From Pararhodobacter aggregans (lineage in GTDB: Bacteria; Pseudomonadota; Alphaproteobacteria; Rhodobacterales; Rhodobacteraceae), in contig NZ_QDDR01000011.1 in the NCBI RefSeq assembly GCF_003075525.1, forward strand, positions 124,001-188,000: DNA of 64,000 nt, read 5' to 3'. Below, in pieces: positions 25,653-34,238 of this stretch. The notes under the pieces are model-generated. The model made no database searches, was not told where the DNA came from, and worked only from the letters and a program-made list of their open reading frames with translations. The position numbers were made by a program, and so were the translations under genes. The number at the start of each line of letters is the position of its first letter. Position 1 is the first letter of the stretch.

Positions 25653-25788
25653 GTTCCCGGCCCTCACATCCTATGGTCTACTCAACCCTGCCCGTTCATG
25701 CTATCCGTGAAAGCGAATTCCCGCAACGCCGACCGGGTCAAGACCCGGCGGCGCGCGCCGCGCCAGACCCGCGGACCATGGAGACGCG

Positions 25789-27039
25789 ATGCTGCCCGCC
25801 CGTTTTTCCGCAGGCCTGATCCTGCCCCAGCCCCGCCTGCCCGACCCGGCCGCTCCCGTCGCGACCGAGCTTACCGTCGAGGCCGCGGTCCAGCCCGCCC
25901 CGGGCGAGTCGCTGCGGGTCGAGCTGCTGGTGACCGAGGACGCCGAGGTGGCGCAGGGCCAGCCGCTGATGCGGCTGAAGACCGCGCCCGGGATCGCTCT
26001 GGTCGCGCCGATGGCGGCGCGGGTGGCGCGGATCGATCTGCAGCCCGGCCGCCGCTTGTCGCAACTCGTGCTGTTTCACGAGCCGGGCGGCGCGCGGCAT
26101 GCCTTCGACACCCGCGGCGCCGGGGGGGACCCGGCGCGGCTGCGGGCCCTGCTGCAGGAAAGCGGGCTCTGGCGGATGATCCGCAGCCGCCCGTTCGGCC
26201 GCATGCCCGCCCCGGCGGAGGCGCCCGCCGCGATCCTGGTCATGGGCCGGGACACCCGCCCCGGCGCCCCCGATCCGGCGCTGGCGATCACGGGGCGCGA
26301 GGAGGATCTGGCGCGCGGCCTTTCGGCGCTGGCGTCCCTGACCGCAGGCCCCCTCCTTTATGCCGGGCCCGGCGCCCCTGCCCCGGCCCGGCCCGTCGCC
26401 ACCGGCCCGCTGCATCCTCAGGGGCTGGCCGGGCCAGTGCTGCACCGCCATGTCCCGGCCCGGACCGGCGCCCCGGTCTGGGACCTGACGGCGGAAGACG
26501 CCGCCGATATCGGCGCGCTGCTGGCCACCGGGTTCCTGCCGCCAACGCGGCTGATCGCCATCACCGGCGAGGCGCTGCGCAGCCCGGCGCTGGTCCGCTG
26601 CCAGCCCGGCGCCGATCTGCGCGGGCTGACCCGGGCCCGGGTGCTGCCCGGCCCGCATGACGTGCTGAGCGGCTCGGCGCTGGACGGGCGCCCGGCGCTG
26701 TGGCTCGGGGCGCGCGACCGGCAGGTGACCGCCCTGCCCCGCGCCCCGCGCCCGGCGGGCCGCCACTGGTTCCGCGCCGCGCTGGACCGCGCCGCGCGCC
26801 ATGCGCCGATCATCCCGACCGCGGCGCTGGACCAGGCGCTGGGCGGCGACCTGCCCGCCGCCGCCCTGGTCCGGGCGCTGGCCGCGGGCGATGCCGAGGG
26901 GCTGATCCGGCTGGGCGGGCTGTCCTTGCTGGAGGAAGATCTGGCGCTGGCCGATTACGCCACCGGCTCGGACCAGCGGCTGGCGCGGCAATTGCGGGCG
27001 CTGCTGGACCGGATCGCCGCCGAGGAGGGTTTGGCATGA
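25789..27039 (+). CDS. nqrA: Na+-translocating NADH:quinone reductase subunit A (NqrA-like)
   Basis: 416-residue soluble subunit of the Nqr complex; usual length about 446. The N-terminal part has the NqrA beta-barrel-like segments EGAAVQ-type (here LTVEAAVQPAPGESLRV, VTEDAEVAQGQPLMRLK) and APMAARVARIDLQPGRRLSQL. It ends in a helical region, LVRALAAGDAEGLIRLGGLSLLEEDLALADYA, which matches the NqrA C-terminus. Unlike RnfC it has no 4Fe-4S cysteine motifs. The ATG at 25789 follows GGAGAC. Its stop overlaps the nqrB start (ATGA). It is somewhat diverged, as is the rest of the operon. Confidence 0.88.
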   Translation: MLPARFSAGLILPQPRLPDPAAPVATELTVEAAVQPAPGESLRVELLVTEDAEVAQGQPLMRLKTAPGIALVAPMAARVARIDLQPGRRLSQLVLFHEPGGARHAFDTRGAGGDPARLRALLQESGLWRMIRSRPFGRMPAPAEAPAAILVMGRDTRPGAPDPALAITGREEDLARGLSALASLTAGPLLYAGPGAPAPARPVATGPLHPQGLAGPVLHRHVPARTGAPVWDLTAEDAADIGALLATGFLPPTRLIAITGEALRSPALVRCQPGADLRGLTRARVLPGPHDVLSGSALDGRPALWLGARDRQVTALPRAPRPAGRHWFRAALDRAARHAPIIPTAALDQALGGDLPAAALVRALAAGDAEGLIRLGGLSLLEEDLALADYATGSDQRLARQLRALLDRIAAEEGLA

Positions 27040-27812
27040 AACAGGGCCTGTGGGACCGCGAGACGGTGGCGCTGCTGCTGCTGGCGGCCTTGCTGCCGAT
27101 GCTGCTGGCCTGGCTCTGGGACGGCGGGCTGATGGCAGCGGGACGGCTGGGGTTCGCGCTGGTCGTCTCGGGCTTCTGGCATCTGGCCTTCATGCTGATC
27201 CGCGCCCAGCCGCCGTCCGTCGCGGGCGTGCTGACCGCGCTGGCCGTGGCGATGCTCGCGCCCGAGGACCTCAGCCTGTTGCAGCTGATCCTCGGCATCA
27301 GCTTCGGCTCGGTCATCGCCGAGCTGGTCTTCGGTGGCTGGGGCCGCAACGTGCTGAACCCGGCGACGGTGACGCTGGCCTTCCTGGGCTTCGGCTTTCC
27401 CGCCGCGCCCTGGCCGGATCTGGCCCTGCCCGTCGGCTGGGCGGCGATCCCGGCGCTGGGGCTCGGCGTCCTCTTCGGCGTCATGGCGCTGCGGCTGGTG
27501 CTGGGCGCGGTGCTGGCCCTGGCCCTGTGCCTCTGGGCCGGGGTGCCGCTGGCCCCGCTGCTGCCGGTCGCCGGCATCGTGCTGGCGCTGCTGGTCAGCG
27601 ATCCGGTCGCCAGCGCGTCCACGAAGCTGGGCGGCTGGCTGAACGGCGCGCTTTACGGCCTGTTGCTGGCGCTCTTCGCCGCCCATTGGCAGGGCGCGGC
27701 GCCGGTGCAGATGGCGGTTTCGGCCGCGCTTCTGGCGTCCCTCGCCGCCCCCCTTCTCGATGAAATCGCGCTCGCGCTCTGGATCCTGCGCAGGAGGATG
27801 CACCATGGCTGA
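27036..27812 (+). CDS. nqrB: NqrB-like membrane subunit, short and lacking the FMN-attachment loop
   Basis: 258-residue integral membrane protein with about eight hydrophobic segments; canonical NqrB has about 410. SFGSVIAELVFGGWGRNVLNPATVTLAF (residues about 90-117) and LVSDPVASASTKLGGWLNGALYG (about 190-212) match NqrB/RnfD. Between them the usual periplasmic stretch with the S-G-A-T flavinylated Thr is absent, as is part of the N-terminal domain. The frame is open throughout and overlaps both neighbours (ATGA with nqrA, 8 bp with nqrC), so this is a compact variant, not obvious decay. Loss of one covalent FMN would change the electron route through the complex. Confidence 0.85.
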   Translation: MKQGLWDRETVALLLLAALLPMLLAWLWDGGLMAAGRLGFALVVSGFWHLAFMLIRAQPPSVAGVLTALAVAMLAPEDLSLLQLILGISFGSVIAELVFGGWGRNVLNPATVTLAFLGFGFPAAPWPDLALPVGWAAIPALGLGVLFGVMALRLVLGAVLALALCLWAGVPLAPLLPVAGIVLALLVSDPVASASTKLGGWLNGALYGLLLALFAAHWQGAAPVQMAVSAALLASLAAPLLDEIALALWILRRRMHHG

Positions 27813-28605
27813 CCTCAACCCGCTCACCGCCTGGCGCCGGCTGCTGGCGCTGCCGAACGAGAGCCGGACCAAGACGCTGGTCATGGCCTTTCTGGTCTCG
27901 GTGATCTGCGCACTGGCGGTCAGCGGCGCCACGGTGATCCTGCGCCCGATCCAGGCCGCCAACCGCGCCGCCGAGCAACAGGCGCGGCTGGAGGCGCTGG
28001 TCGCGGGCATCCCCGGCATGTCCGAGCTGCTGGCCAGCGCGGGCGGCACGCTCACCACCGTGGTGATCGACCTGAAGCGCGGCCGCGCCGCCGGGGAGGT
28101 CACGCCCGCCACCCTCGCTGCCGCGCTGCAAGACAGCGGCAACTGGACCGCGCTGAGCCCCGCGCAGGACCTCGCGGGCCTCGGCCAGCGGCCGGATTTC
28201 GCGCAGATCTATCTGCTGCGGGGCGAGGGCGACGCGCTGTCGCTGGTGCTGCTGCCGGTCAGCGGCGCGGGCTACAACGGCCCGATCGACGCCATCGTCG
28301 CGCTCAGGGCCGACATGAACACCATCGCCGGGCTGGCGATCACCGGCCAGTCCGAGACCCCGGGCCTGGGCGGACGGGTCGAGGAACCGGCCTGGCTGGC
28401 GCAATTCCCCGGCACGCCGGTGGCGGATGCCGGCGGCACGGTCCGCTTTGCCGTGGCGCGGGGACCGGCGGGCAGCGAGTACGAGGTCGACGGCATCACC
28501 GGCGCCACCCGCACCTCGAACGCGATGACGCAGATCATGCGCTTCTGGCTGGGGCCGGACGGCTATGGCCCGTTCCTGACCGCCGTGCGGCGCGGGGAGT
28601 TCTGA
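27805..28605 (+). CDS. nqrC: NqrC, covalent FMN subunit
   Basis: 266-residue subunit with one N-terminal transmembrane segment (residues about 20-42) and a periplasmic FMN-binding domain. The flavinylation motif is DGITGATRTSNAM (about residues 228-240), the Thr of GAT being the FMN-phosphate acceptor; the first Ser of the usual SGAT is Thr here. YNGPIDAIVALRADMNTIAGL and GQSETPGLGGRVEEPAWLAQF are family signatures. The ATG at 27805 has AGGAGGATG upstream. ApbE in the same operon would attach the FMN. Confidence 0.93.
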   Translation: MADLNPLTAWRRLLALPNESRTKTLVMAFLVSVICALAVSGATVILRPIQAANRAAEQQARLEALVAGIPGMSELLASAGGTLTTVVIDLKRGRAAGEVTPATLAAALQDSGNWTALSPAQDLAGLGQRPDFAQIYLLRGEGDALSLVLLPVSGAGYNGPIDAIVALRADMNTIAGLAITGQSETPGLGGRVEEPAWLAQFPGTPVADAGGTVRFAVARGPAGSEYEVDGITGATRTSNAMTQIMRFWLGPDGYGPFLTAVRRGEF

Positions 28606-28608
28606 GGC

Positions 28609-29274
28609 ATGGCGGCGCGCCCCTCCTCCTGGTCGATCCTGACCGATCCGCTGATCCGGCAGAACCCGGTGACCTTGCAGATCCTCGGGCTCTGTTCGGC
28701 GCTGGCGGTGACCACTTCGGTCGCGACGGCGCTCACCATGTCGGCGGCGCTGACCGCGGTGCTGGTCCTGTCGGCGGCGCTGATCTCGATGATCCGCAAC
28801 CATATCCCCGGCTCGATCCGGCTGATCGTGCAGATCGTCATCGTCGCCTCGCTGGTCATCGTCATCGACCAGCTGCTGCAGGCCTATCTCTTTGACATCA
28901 GCCAACGGCTGTCGGTCTTCGTCAGCCTCATCACCACCAATTGCCTGGTGCTGGGCCGGACCGAGAGCTTCTCGCGCCACAACCCGCCGGGCCGCGCCAT
29001 GCTCGACGCTCTGGGCAACGGCCTTGGCTATTCGCTGGCGCTGCTGGTGATCGGCTCGATCCGCGAATTGTTCGGGACCGGCGCCTGGCTCGGCTGGCAG
29101 GTGCTGCCGACGGTCGATCAGGGCGGCTGGTTCACGCCGCTGTCGCTGATGCTGCTGGCGCCCTCGGGCTTTTTCCTCTTGGGCGGGCTGGTCTGGGCGC
29201 TGCGCTCGGTGCTGCCCGAACAGGCCGAGGACCCGGAACTCCTGCCGCCCGACCGGCCGGAGGATATCGCATGA
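28609..29274 (+). CDS. nqrD: NqrD membrane subunit
   Basis: 221-residue membrane subunit with six hydrophobic segments, homologous to NqrE/RnfA/RnfE. It keeps both conserved Cys: in LQILGLCSALAVTTS (about residue 29) and LITTNCLVLGRTE (about residue 112), which ligate the intramembrane iron centre in known Nqr. SLALLVIGSIRELFGTGAWLG matches the family. The C-terminus has an extra acidic tail. The stop overlaps the nqrE start by ATGA. Confidence 0.94.
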   Translation: MAARPSSWSILTDPLIRQNPVTLQILGLCSALAVTTSVATALTMSAALTAVLVLSAALISMIRNHIPGSIRLIVQIVIVASLVIVIDQLLQAYLFDISQRLSVFVSLITTNCLVLGRTESFSRHNPPGRAMLDALGNGLGYSLALLVIGSIRELFGTGAWLGWQVLPTVDQGGWFTPLSLMLLAPSGFFLLGGLVWALRSVLPEQAEDPELLPPDRPEDIA

Positions 29275-29882
29275 GCGATCTCGCCTCCCTCTTCCTGCGC
29301 GCGGCCTTTGTCGAGAACATGCCGCTGACCTTCTTTCTGGGCCTGTGCACCTTCATCGCGCTGTCGCGCAAGACCGGCCCCGCGCTGGGTCTGGGCGTGG
29401 CGATGGTCGCGGTGATGGGGGTGACGGTGCCGCTCAATCACGTGATCTTCCACGGGCTTCTGGCCCCGGGCGCCTGGGCCTGGGCCGGGCTCGCGGATAC
29501 CGACCTGTCCTATCTGCGGCTCATCGCCTTCATCGGCGTCATCGCCGCCACGGTGCAGCTGCTGGAGATGGTGCTGGACCGTTTCTTCCCGGCGATCCAT
29601 GCCTCGTTCGGGGTGTTCCTGCCGCTTTTGACCGTGCAATGCGCGATCCTCGCGGGCAGCCTGTTCATGGTCGAGCGCAGCTATACGCTGGCGCAATCCA
29701 CCGTCTTCGGTCTGGGCGCGGGCTTCGGCTTTGCCGTGGCCGCGGTCATGCTGGCGGCGATCCGGGCGCGGCTTTCCTATGCCGATCTGCCGCGCGGGCT
29801 GAACGGGCTGGGGATCACCTTTTTCCTCGCGGGGCTGATGTCGCTGGGCTTTTCCGCCTTCGCGCAGATGGTGGCCTCATGA
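29271..29882 (+). CDS. nqrE: NqrE membrane subunit
   Basis: 203-residue membrane subunit with six hydrophobic segments, normal length. The conserved iron-ligating Cys are present in FFLGLCTFIALS (about residue 23) and LLTVQCAILAGSLF (about residue 119). AFVENMPLTFFLG and RGLNGLGITFFLAGLMSLGF are typical. It forms the inverted-topology pair with NqrD. It is coupled by ATGA overlaps to both nqrD and nqrF. Confidence 0.94.
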   Translation: MSDLASLFLRAAFVENMPLTFFLGLCTFIALSRKTGPALGLGVAMVAVMGVTVPLNHVIFHGLLAPGAWAWAGLADTDLSYLRLIAFIGVIAATVQLLEMVLDRFFPAIHASFGVFLPLLTVQCAILAGSLFMVERSYTLAQSTVFGLGAGFGFAVAAVMLAAIRARLSYADLPRGLNGLGITFFLAGLMSLGFSAFAQMVAS

Positions 29883-31098
29883 GTGAGATCCTGCTGGGCG
29901 CCCTGCTGATTACGCTCCTGATCGTCGTGCTGACACTGGTGCTGCTGGCCACCCGGCAGCGGCTGATCCCGGCCGAAAGCATCACCGTCACGGTGAACGG
30001 GACCGAAACCATCGAGGCCCGGCGCGGCGACCGGCTGCTGACGGTGCTGCATGGCGCGTCCATCGGCATCCCGGCGGCCTGTGGCGGATCCGGCACCTGC
30101 GGGCTTTGTCGCTGCACGGTGACGGGTGAGGGCGCCGGACAGGCGCAGGCCACCGAAAAGGGCATTCTGTCCGCGGCCGAGCGCAAGGCCGGGGTGCGGC
30201 TGGCCTGCCAGACGGCGCTGCGCGGGCCCTGCGCCGTCACCGTCCCGGCCGAATTCCTCGGCGCCACTGGCTTCACCTGCACCGTCGTCTCGAACCGGCA
30301 GATGGCGCCCCTGATCCGCGAGCTGGTGCTGGACCTGCCGCCCGGCCAGCCCTTCGACTTCCGCGCCGGGGGCTTCCTGCAACTGACCGCCCCGCCCTAT
30401 GCGCTGGATTTCCAGGACGTCGCGGTCGACGCCCCCTTCCGCGAGGCCTGGCAGCTGGCCGACTGGCCCAGCATGCGCTCGGTCTCGGACCAGCGGGTCA
30501 CGCGGGCCTATTCCATCGCCAACCGGCCCGAGGATCAGGGCCGCGCCGTCTTCAACATCCGCCTCGCCGCGCCGCCTGCCGGGCAGGAACATGACCTGCC
30601 GCCGGGCGTCGTCTCGTCCTGGCTCTTCGCCCGCAAGCCCGGTGACAGGGTCGAGGCCTCGGGGCCCTTCGGCGAGTTCCACGTCCAGCCGACCGACCGC
30701 GAAAAGATCTTCATCGGCGGCGGTGTCGGCATGGCGCCGCTCAGGTCGATGATCCACGAACAGGTGGGCCAGGGCAGCACGCGGCCCATGCGCTATTTCT
30801 ATGGCGCGCGCTCGGCGGCGGACCTGTTCTATGTCGAGGAATTCGAACGGATCGCCGCCACGTATCCGCATTTCCGCTGGACCCCGGCGCTGTCCGACCC
30901 GGCCCCCGGCGACCGCTGGCAGGGCGAGACGGCTTCATCCATGACGTGGTGCGCGCCCATCTGTCGCGCCATCCCGCGCCCGAGGACTGCGAGTTTTACC
31001 TCTGCGGGCCGCCGGTGATGATCAACGCCGTGCTGCACACGCTGGCCAGGCTGGGCGTCGAGCCGCAGTCCATCTTCAACGACGATTTCGGAGGCTGA
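29879..31098 (+). pseudogene. nqrF: NqrF, NADH-oxidising flavoprotein subunit, one-base frameshift
   Basis: NqrF normally has an N-terminal membrane anchor, a 2Fe-2S ferredoxin domain and an FAD/NADH reductase domain (about 407 residues). All are visible: a transmembrane segment at residues 3-24, CGGSGTCGLCRC plus a later LACQTAL Cys, RAYSIANRP for FAD and [15 protein letters not shown] for NADH. At 30930-30933 (GAGACGGCTTC) one G appears to be missing. The upstream frame then runs to a stop at 31018, while the next frame from 30934 gives [19 protein letters not shown] and on to SIFNDDFGG. Restoring one base gives 406 residues. Either a recent mutation that disables the complex or a sequencing error in a G run. 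Confidence 0.88.
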
Positions 31099-31101
31099 GC
31101 C

Positions 31102-32082
31102 ATGCCCTTCCACCCCACCCGTCGCCGGATGATCGCCGCCAGCGGCGCCTTCGCCGCGACCCTGCTGCTGCCGGGGCCGGGCCGGGCGCAGAACCCGGTC
31201 GAGGTGATGGAGGGCCGCGCCTTCGCCAGCCATTGGCGGGTGAGTGCCCCCGCCGGACAGGGGATCGAGCGGCACCGGGCGGCCATCACCGCGCTGCTGG
31301 CCGGGATCGACGCGCAGATGTCGCCCTGGCGCGCCGATAGCGAGGTGACGCGCTTCAACGAGGGCACCCGGGCGGCGAGCCCGGTTTCGGCCGGGACCGC
31401 CCATGTCGCCCGCGCCGCGCTGGATCTGGCGGCGGCCAGCGGCGGCTGGTTCGATCCGAGTGTCGGCCCGCTGGTCGCGCGCTGGGGCTTTGGTCCGATC
31501 CGGGGCAGCGAGGCGGGCGATTGGCGGGGGCTGAGCGTCGGCGAGGCAGGCCTGGGCCGCGACCGGCCCGGGCTGACCATGGATCTCTGCGGCATCGCCA
31601 AGGGGCGGGCGCTGGATCTGGTGCGGGCGCTGCTGCTCGACGCGGGCGTCACCGACGCGCTGGTCGATCTGGGGGGCGAGCTGGGCAGCCTGGGGCGTCA
31701 CCCTGCCGGCCGCGACTGGCGGGTGGCGGTCGAGGATCCGCGACCCCGCAACCCCGGCGCGGCGATGGGCCTGCGCCTGCCCGCGGGGCTGGCCGTCGCC
31801 ACCTCGGGCACCCGGGCGCAAAGCTATGCCTTGGGCGGGCACCGCTATGGCCATATCATCGCCCCCCGCGCGGGGCGGCCCAGCGAGGGGCGCTTTGCCT
31901 CGGTCTCGGTTCTGGCCGACAGCGCGATGCGCGCCGATGGCTGGGCCACCGCGCTGATGGCGGCGGGCGAGGAGGGGCCGGACCTGGCCCGCGCTCAGGG
32001 GCTTGCGGCGCTGTTTCTCGCGGTCGAGGGCGACAGCCTGCGGCCGGTGACGACCGGCGATGTCGCCCGCTACCTGCTGTGA
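31102..32082 (+). CDS. apbE: FAD:protein FMN transferase ApbE
   Basis: 326-residue flavin transferase that attaches FMN to Thr in NqrC (and normally NqrB). The N-terminus has a twin-Arg export-like signal, RRRMIAASGAFAATLLLPG, so it acts in the periplasm. Family marks are MSPWRADSEVTRFNEG, GWFDPSVGPLV, MDLCGIAKGRALD, DLGGELGSLG, and ATSGTRAQSYALGGHRYGHI with the metal-site region. Usual length is 320-350. It lies 3 bp after the nqrF stop within the operon, as in many nqr loci. Confidence 0.94.
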   Translation: MPFHPTRRRMIAASGAFAATLLLPGPGRAQNPVEVMEGRAFASHWRVSAPAGQGIERHRAAITALLAGIDAQMSPWRADSEVTRFNEGTRAASPVSAGTAHVARAALDLAAASGGWFDPSVGPLVARWGFGPIRGSEAGDWRGLSVGEAGLGRDRPGLTMDLCGIAKGRALDLVRALLLDAGVTDALVDLGGELGSLGRHPAGRDWRVAVEDPRPRNPGAAMGLRLPAGLAVATSGTRAQSYALGGHRYGHIIAPRAGRPSEGRFASVSVLADSAMRADGWATALMAAGEEGPDLARAQGLAALFLAVEGDSLRPVTTGDVARYLL

Positions 32083-32093
32083 CGGAGGGTGTG

Positions 32094-32261
32094 ATGGAAC
32101 TGCTTCTGGGGATCGCCGTGGTGCTGCTGGCCGCAGGCGGGCTGGCGCTGGGCCTCGCCTTCGGGCGCGGGCCGGTCAAGGGCTCGTGCGGCGGCATGGC
32201 CTGCCTCAAGGACGTGGCCTGCGAGGGCTGCCCGCACCGTCCCGAGGGGCGCGGGGCATGA
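32094..32261 (+). CDS. nqrM: NqrM maturation factor
   Basis: 55-residue protein with one transmembrane segment (residues 1-24) and four Cys in a short tail: SCGGMACLKDVACEGCPH. This is the NqrM pattern (formerly DUF539), needed to insert the iron centre between NqrD and NqrE. Too short for many gene finders. It starts at an ATG 11 bp after apbE, and its stop overlaps the CBS gene start (ATGA). Its presence shows the complex is a true Nqr rather than an Rnf. Confidence 0.9.
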   Translation: MELLLGIAVVLLAAGGLALGLAFGRGPVKGSCGGMACLKDVACEGCPHRPEGRGA

Positions 32262-32653
32262 GCGCGCATGAGACGCTGCACGGGCTGCTCAGGGCCGACG
32301 GCCCGGTGCTGGCGCCCGACATGCCGATCCGCCGCGCCGTGGCGATGCTGGTGGGCGGGCGCGTTTCGGCCGCGCCGGTGATCGACGACAGCGGCGCGCT
32401 GGTCGGCATCCTCAGCCAGAAGGATTGCTTCCGGCCGACGCTGAACGCGAGCTATTATCAGGAATGGAAGGGCAATGTGGTCGATTTCATGACACCCCGG
32501 GTCGTGACCCTGCAGGCCGGGATCGACATCGCCGACGCGGCCGAGGCCTTTCTCGCCCATTCCCACCGCGCCTTTCCGGTGCTGGAGGGGGACCGCTTTC
32601 TGGGCATGCTGCACCGCTCGGACCTGCTGCAGCGGCTGGTCGAGCTGAGTTGA
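32258..32653 (+). CDS. CBS domain protein
   Basis: 131-residue protein made of two CBS domains: residues about 10-55 (GGRVSAAPVIDDSGALVGILSQKD) and about 78-128 (SHRAFPVLEGDRFLGMLHRSDLLQRL). Between them is NVVDFMTPRVVTLQ. CBS pairs usually bind adenine nucleotides and regulate a partner. It ends the nqr operon and overlaps nqrM by ATGA, so it may sense AMP/ATP or NADH for the Nqr complex. That role is inference; CBS proteins at the end of nqr operons are not standard. Confidence 0.88.
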   Translation: MSAHETLHGLLRADGPVLAPDMPIRRAVAMLVGGRVSAAPVIDDSGALVGILSQKDCFRPTLNASYYQEWKGNVVDFMTPRVVTLQAGIDIADAAEAFLAHSHRAFPVLEGDRFLGMLHRSDLLQRLVELS

Positions 32654-32918
32654 ACGGCCCTCCGGCCCTCGGTCATTGACAAAGCGCCTGCGAAGCCCCA
32701 CATCAGAAGGGCGCCACTGCTTTGCCGCGTGAGCAGGCGGGTTCCATCCGCCCCCGGCCTTGGCGCAGAGTTTTCCCACATCACGAGAGGGGGGACGCCG
32801 CCCGGTGCGGCTCGCGGTACAATACGGTGCCGGAGTGTTCGCCAGGGTGCACCCCGTTCGACCCGGCGCATGGGCGCTGGTCGGCGATACCCGGACCCCG
32901 GTCCGGACAAGGATTGAC
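32654..32918 (+). promoter_or_regulatory. long leader and promoter region of the DEAD-box helicase gene
   Basis: 265 bp between the CBS gene and the helicase start. TTGACA at 32676-32681 is a good -35 element; a clear -10 is not visible, as is common in alphaproteobacteria. If transcription begins near 32710, the leader is about 200 nt. Long structured leaders are common for cold-induced RNA helicase genes. No small protein that I can support. Confidence 0.4.
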
Positions 32919-34124
32919 ATGACTTTCACTGAACTCGGGCTCAACGCCCGCATGGTCTCGCGGCTCGAAGCCCTGGGGCTGACCACGCCCACCCCGATCC
33001 AGCAGCAGGCGATCCCCGTGGCGCTGCAGGGCCGCGACGTGCTGGGCATCGCCCAGACCGGCACCGGCAAGACCGCCGCCTTCGGCATCCCGCTGGTCGT
33101 GGCGCTGTCGAAAGCCCCCGAGCGCCCGCAGCCGCGTTCGGCCCGCGGGCTGATCCTGGCGCCGACGCGCGAACTGGCGGGCCAGATCGTCCGCACGCTG
33201 GAGGGGCTGACCGCCGACCTGCGCATCACCTTGGTGGTCGGCGGCAAGTCGATCCACGGCCAGTCCTCGGCCCTGTCGCGCGGCACCGATATCCTGGTCG
33301 CCACCCCGGGCCGCCTGATCGACCTGATCGACCGCGGCTCGGTGACGCTGGGCCAGACCCGGTTCCTGGTGCTGGACGAGGCCGACCAGATGCTCGACAT
33401 CGGCTTCATCCATGCCCTGCGCCGGATCGCGCCGCTTCTGGGCAAGGACCGCCAGACGATGATGTTCTCGGCCACGATGCCCAAGTCGATGGCGGATCTG
33501 TCGCGCAGCTACCTGACCGATCCGGTCCGGGTCGAGGTCTCGCCGCCCGGCAAGGTCGCCGACAAGGTCACCCATTCGGTGCATTTCGTCGCCAAGGAAG
33601 AAAAGCAGGACCTGCTGATCGGCCTGCTGCGCGGCCACCGCGAGGACCGGGCGCTGGTCTTCTCGCGCACCAAGCACGGGGCCGAGCGGCTGATGAAGCA
33701 GCTTGACCGCGCCGGTTTCGCCGCCGCCTCGATCCATGGCAACAAGAGCCAGGGCCAGCGCGACCGCGCGCTTCAGGCGTTCCGCTCGGGTTCGGTCACC
33801 GTGCTGGTCGCGACCGATGTCGCGGCGCGCGGGATCGACATTCCCGGCGTCGGCCATGTCTATAATTTCGACCTGCCGAACGTGCCCGAGAACTATGTCC
33901 ACCGCATCGGCCGCACCGCCCGCGCCGGCACCGCCGGCCGCGCCATCGCCTTTTGCGATGCCGATGAGGTGAGCGAACTCAAGGCCATCGAAAAGGTGCT
34001 CGGCATGCCGGTCGAGGTCGCCGGGGGCAGCCCCTGGCAGACCCGGGCCCAGGCGCCGAAACCGCAAAAGGGGCGCAGGCCGCGCCGTCGCACCGGGGGG
34101 ACCTCGGCGCGACTGGCTGCGTGA
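32919..34124 (+). CDS. DEAD-box ATP-dependent RNA helicase
   Basis: 401-residue DEAD-box helicase. Motifs in order: Q motif PTPIQQQAIP, motif I AQTGTGKT, Ia APTRELA, Ib TPGRLIDLI, II DEADQ (the classic DEAD with Gln next), III SATMP, IV ALVFSRT, V ATDVAARGIDIP, VI YVHRIGRTARAG. A short basic tail (KPQKGRRPRRRTGG) probably binds RNA. The length and tail fit the RhlE group. The ATG at 32919 gives the natural start; extension upstream is not family-like. Likely roles are ribosome assembly and cold adaptation. Confidence 0.95.
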   Translation: MTFTELGLNARMVSRLEALGLTTPTPIQQQAIPVALQGRDVLGIAQTGTGKTAAFGIPLVVALSKAPERPQPRSARGLILAPTRELAGQIVRTLEGLTADLRITLVVGGKSIHGQSSALSRGTDILVATPGRLIDLIDRGSVTLGQTRFLVLDEADQMLDIGFIHALRRIAPLLGKDRQTMMFSATMPKSMADLSRSYLTDPVRVEVSPPGKVADKVTHSVHFVAKEEKQDLLIGLLRGHREDRALVFSRTKHGAERLMKQLDRAGFAAASIHGNKSQGQRDRALQAFRSGSVTVLVATDVAARGIDIPGVGHVYNFDLPNVPENYVHRIGRTARAGTAGRAIAFCDADEVSELKAIEKVLGMPVEVAGGSPWQTRAQAPKPQKGRRPRRRTGGTSARLAA

Positions 34125-34238
34125 TCTCACGCAGCCCCCCATCTTCCTGAGGACCGAGCCCGCGCTGAACCGGCAGTTGACTGCGACCCGGACAGGCTTT
34201 CACAGCGACGCGGCGCTTTCCCCGCAGGAGGATGAGAC

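Noticed and set aside
25789-32261. Reading the electron-transport operon as Rnf
   Set aside because: NqrA lacks the Fe-S Cys motifs of RnfC, an NqrF-type ferredoxin-NADH reductase is present, and NqrM is present. RnfB is absent.
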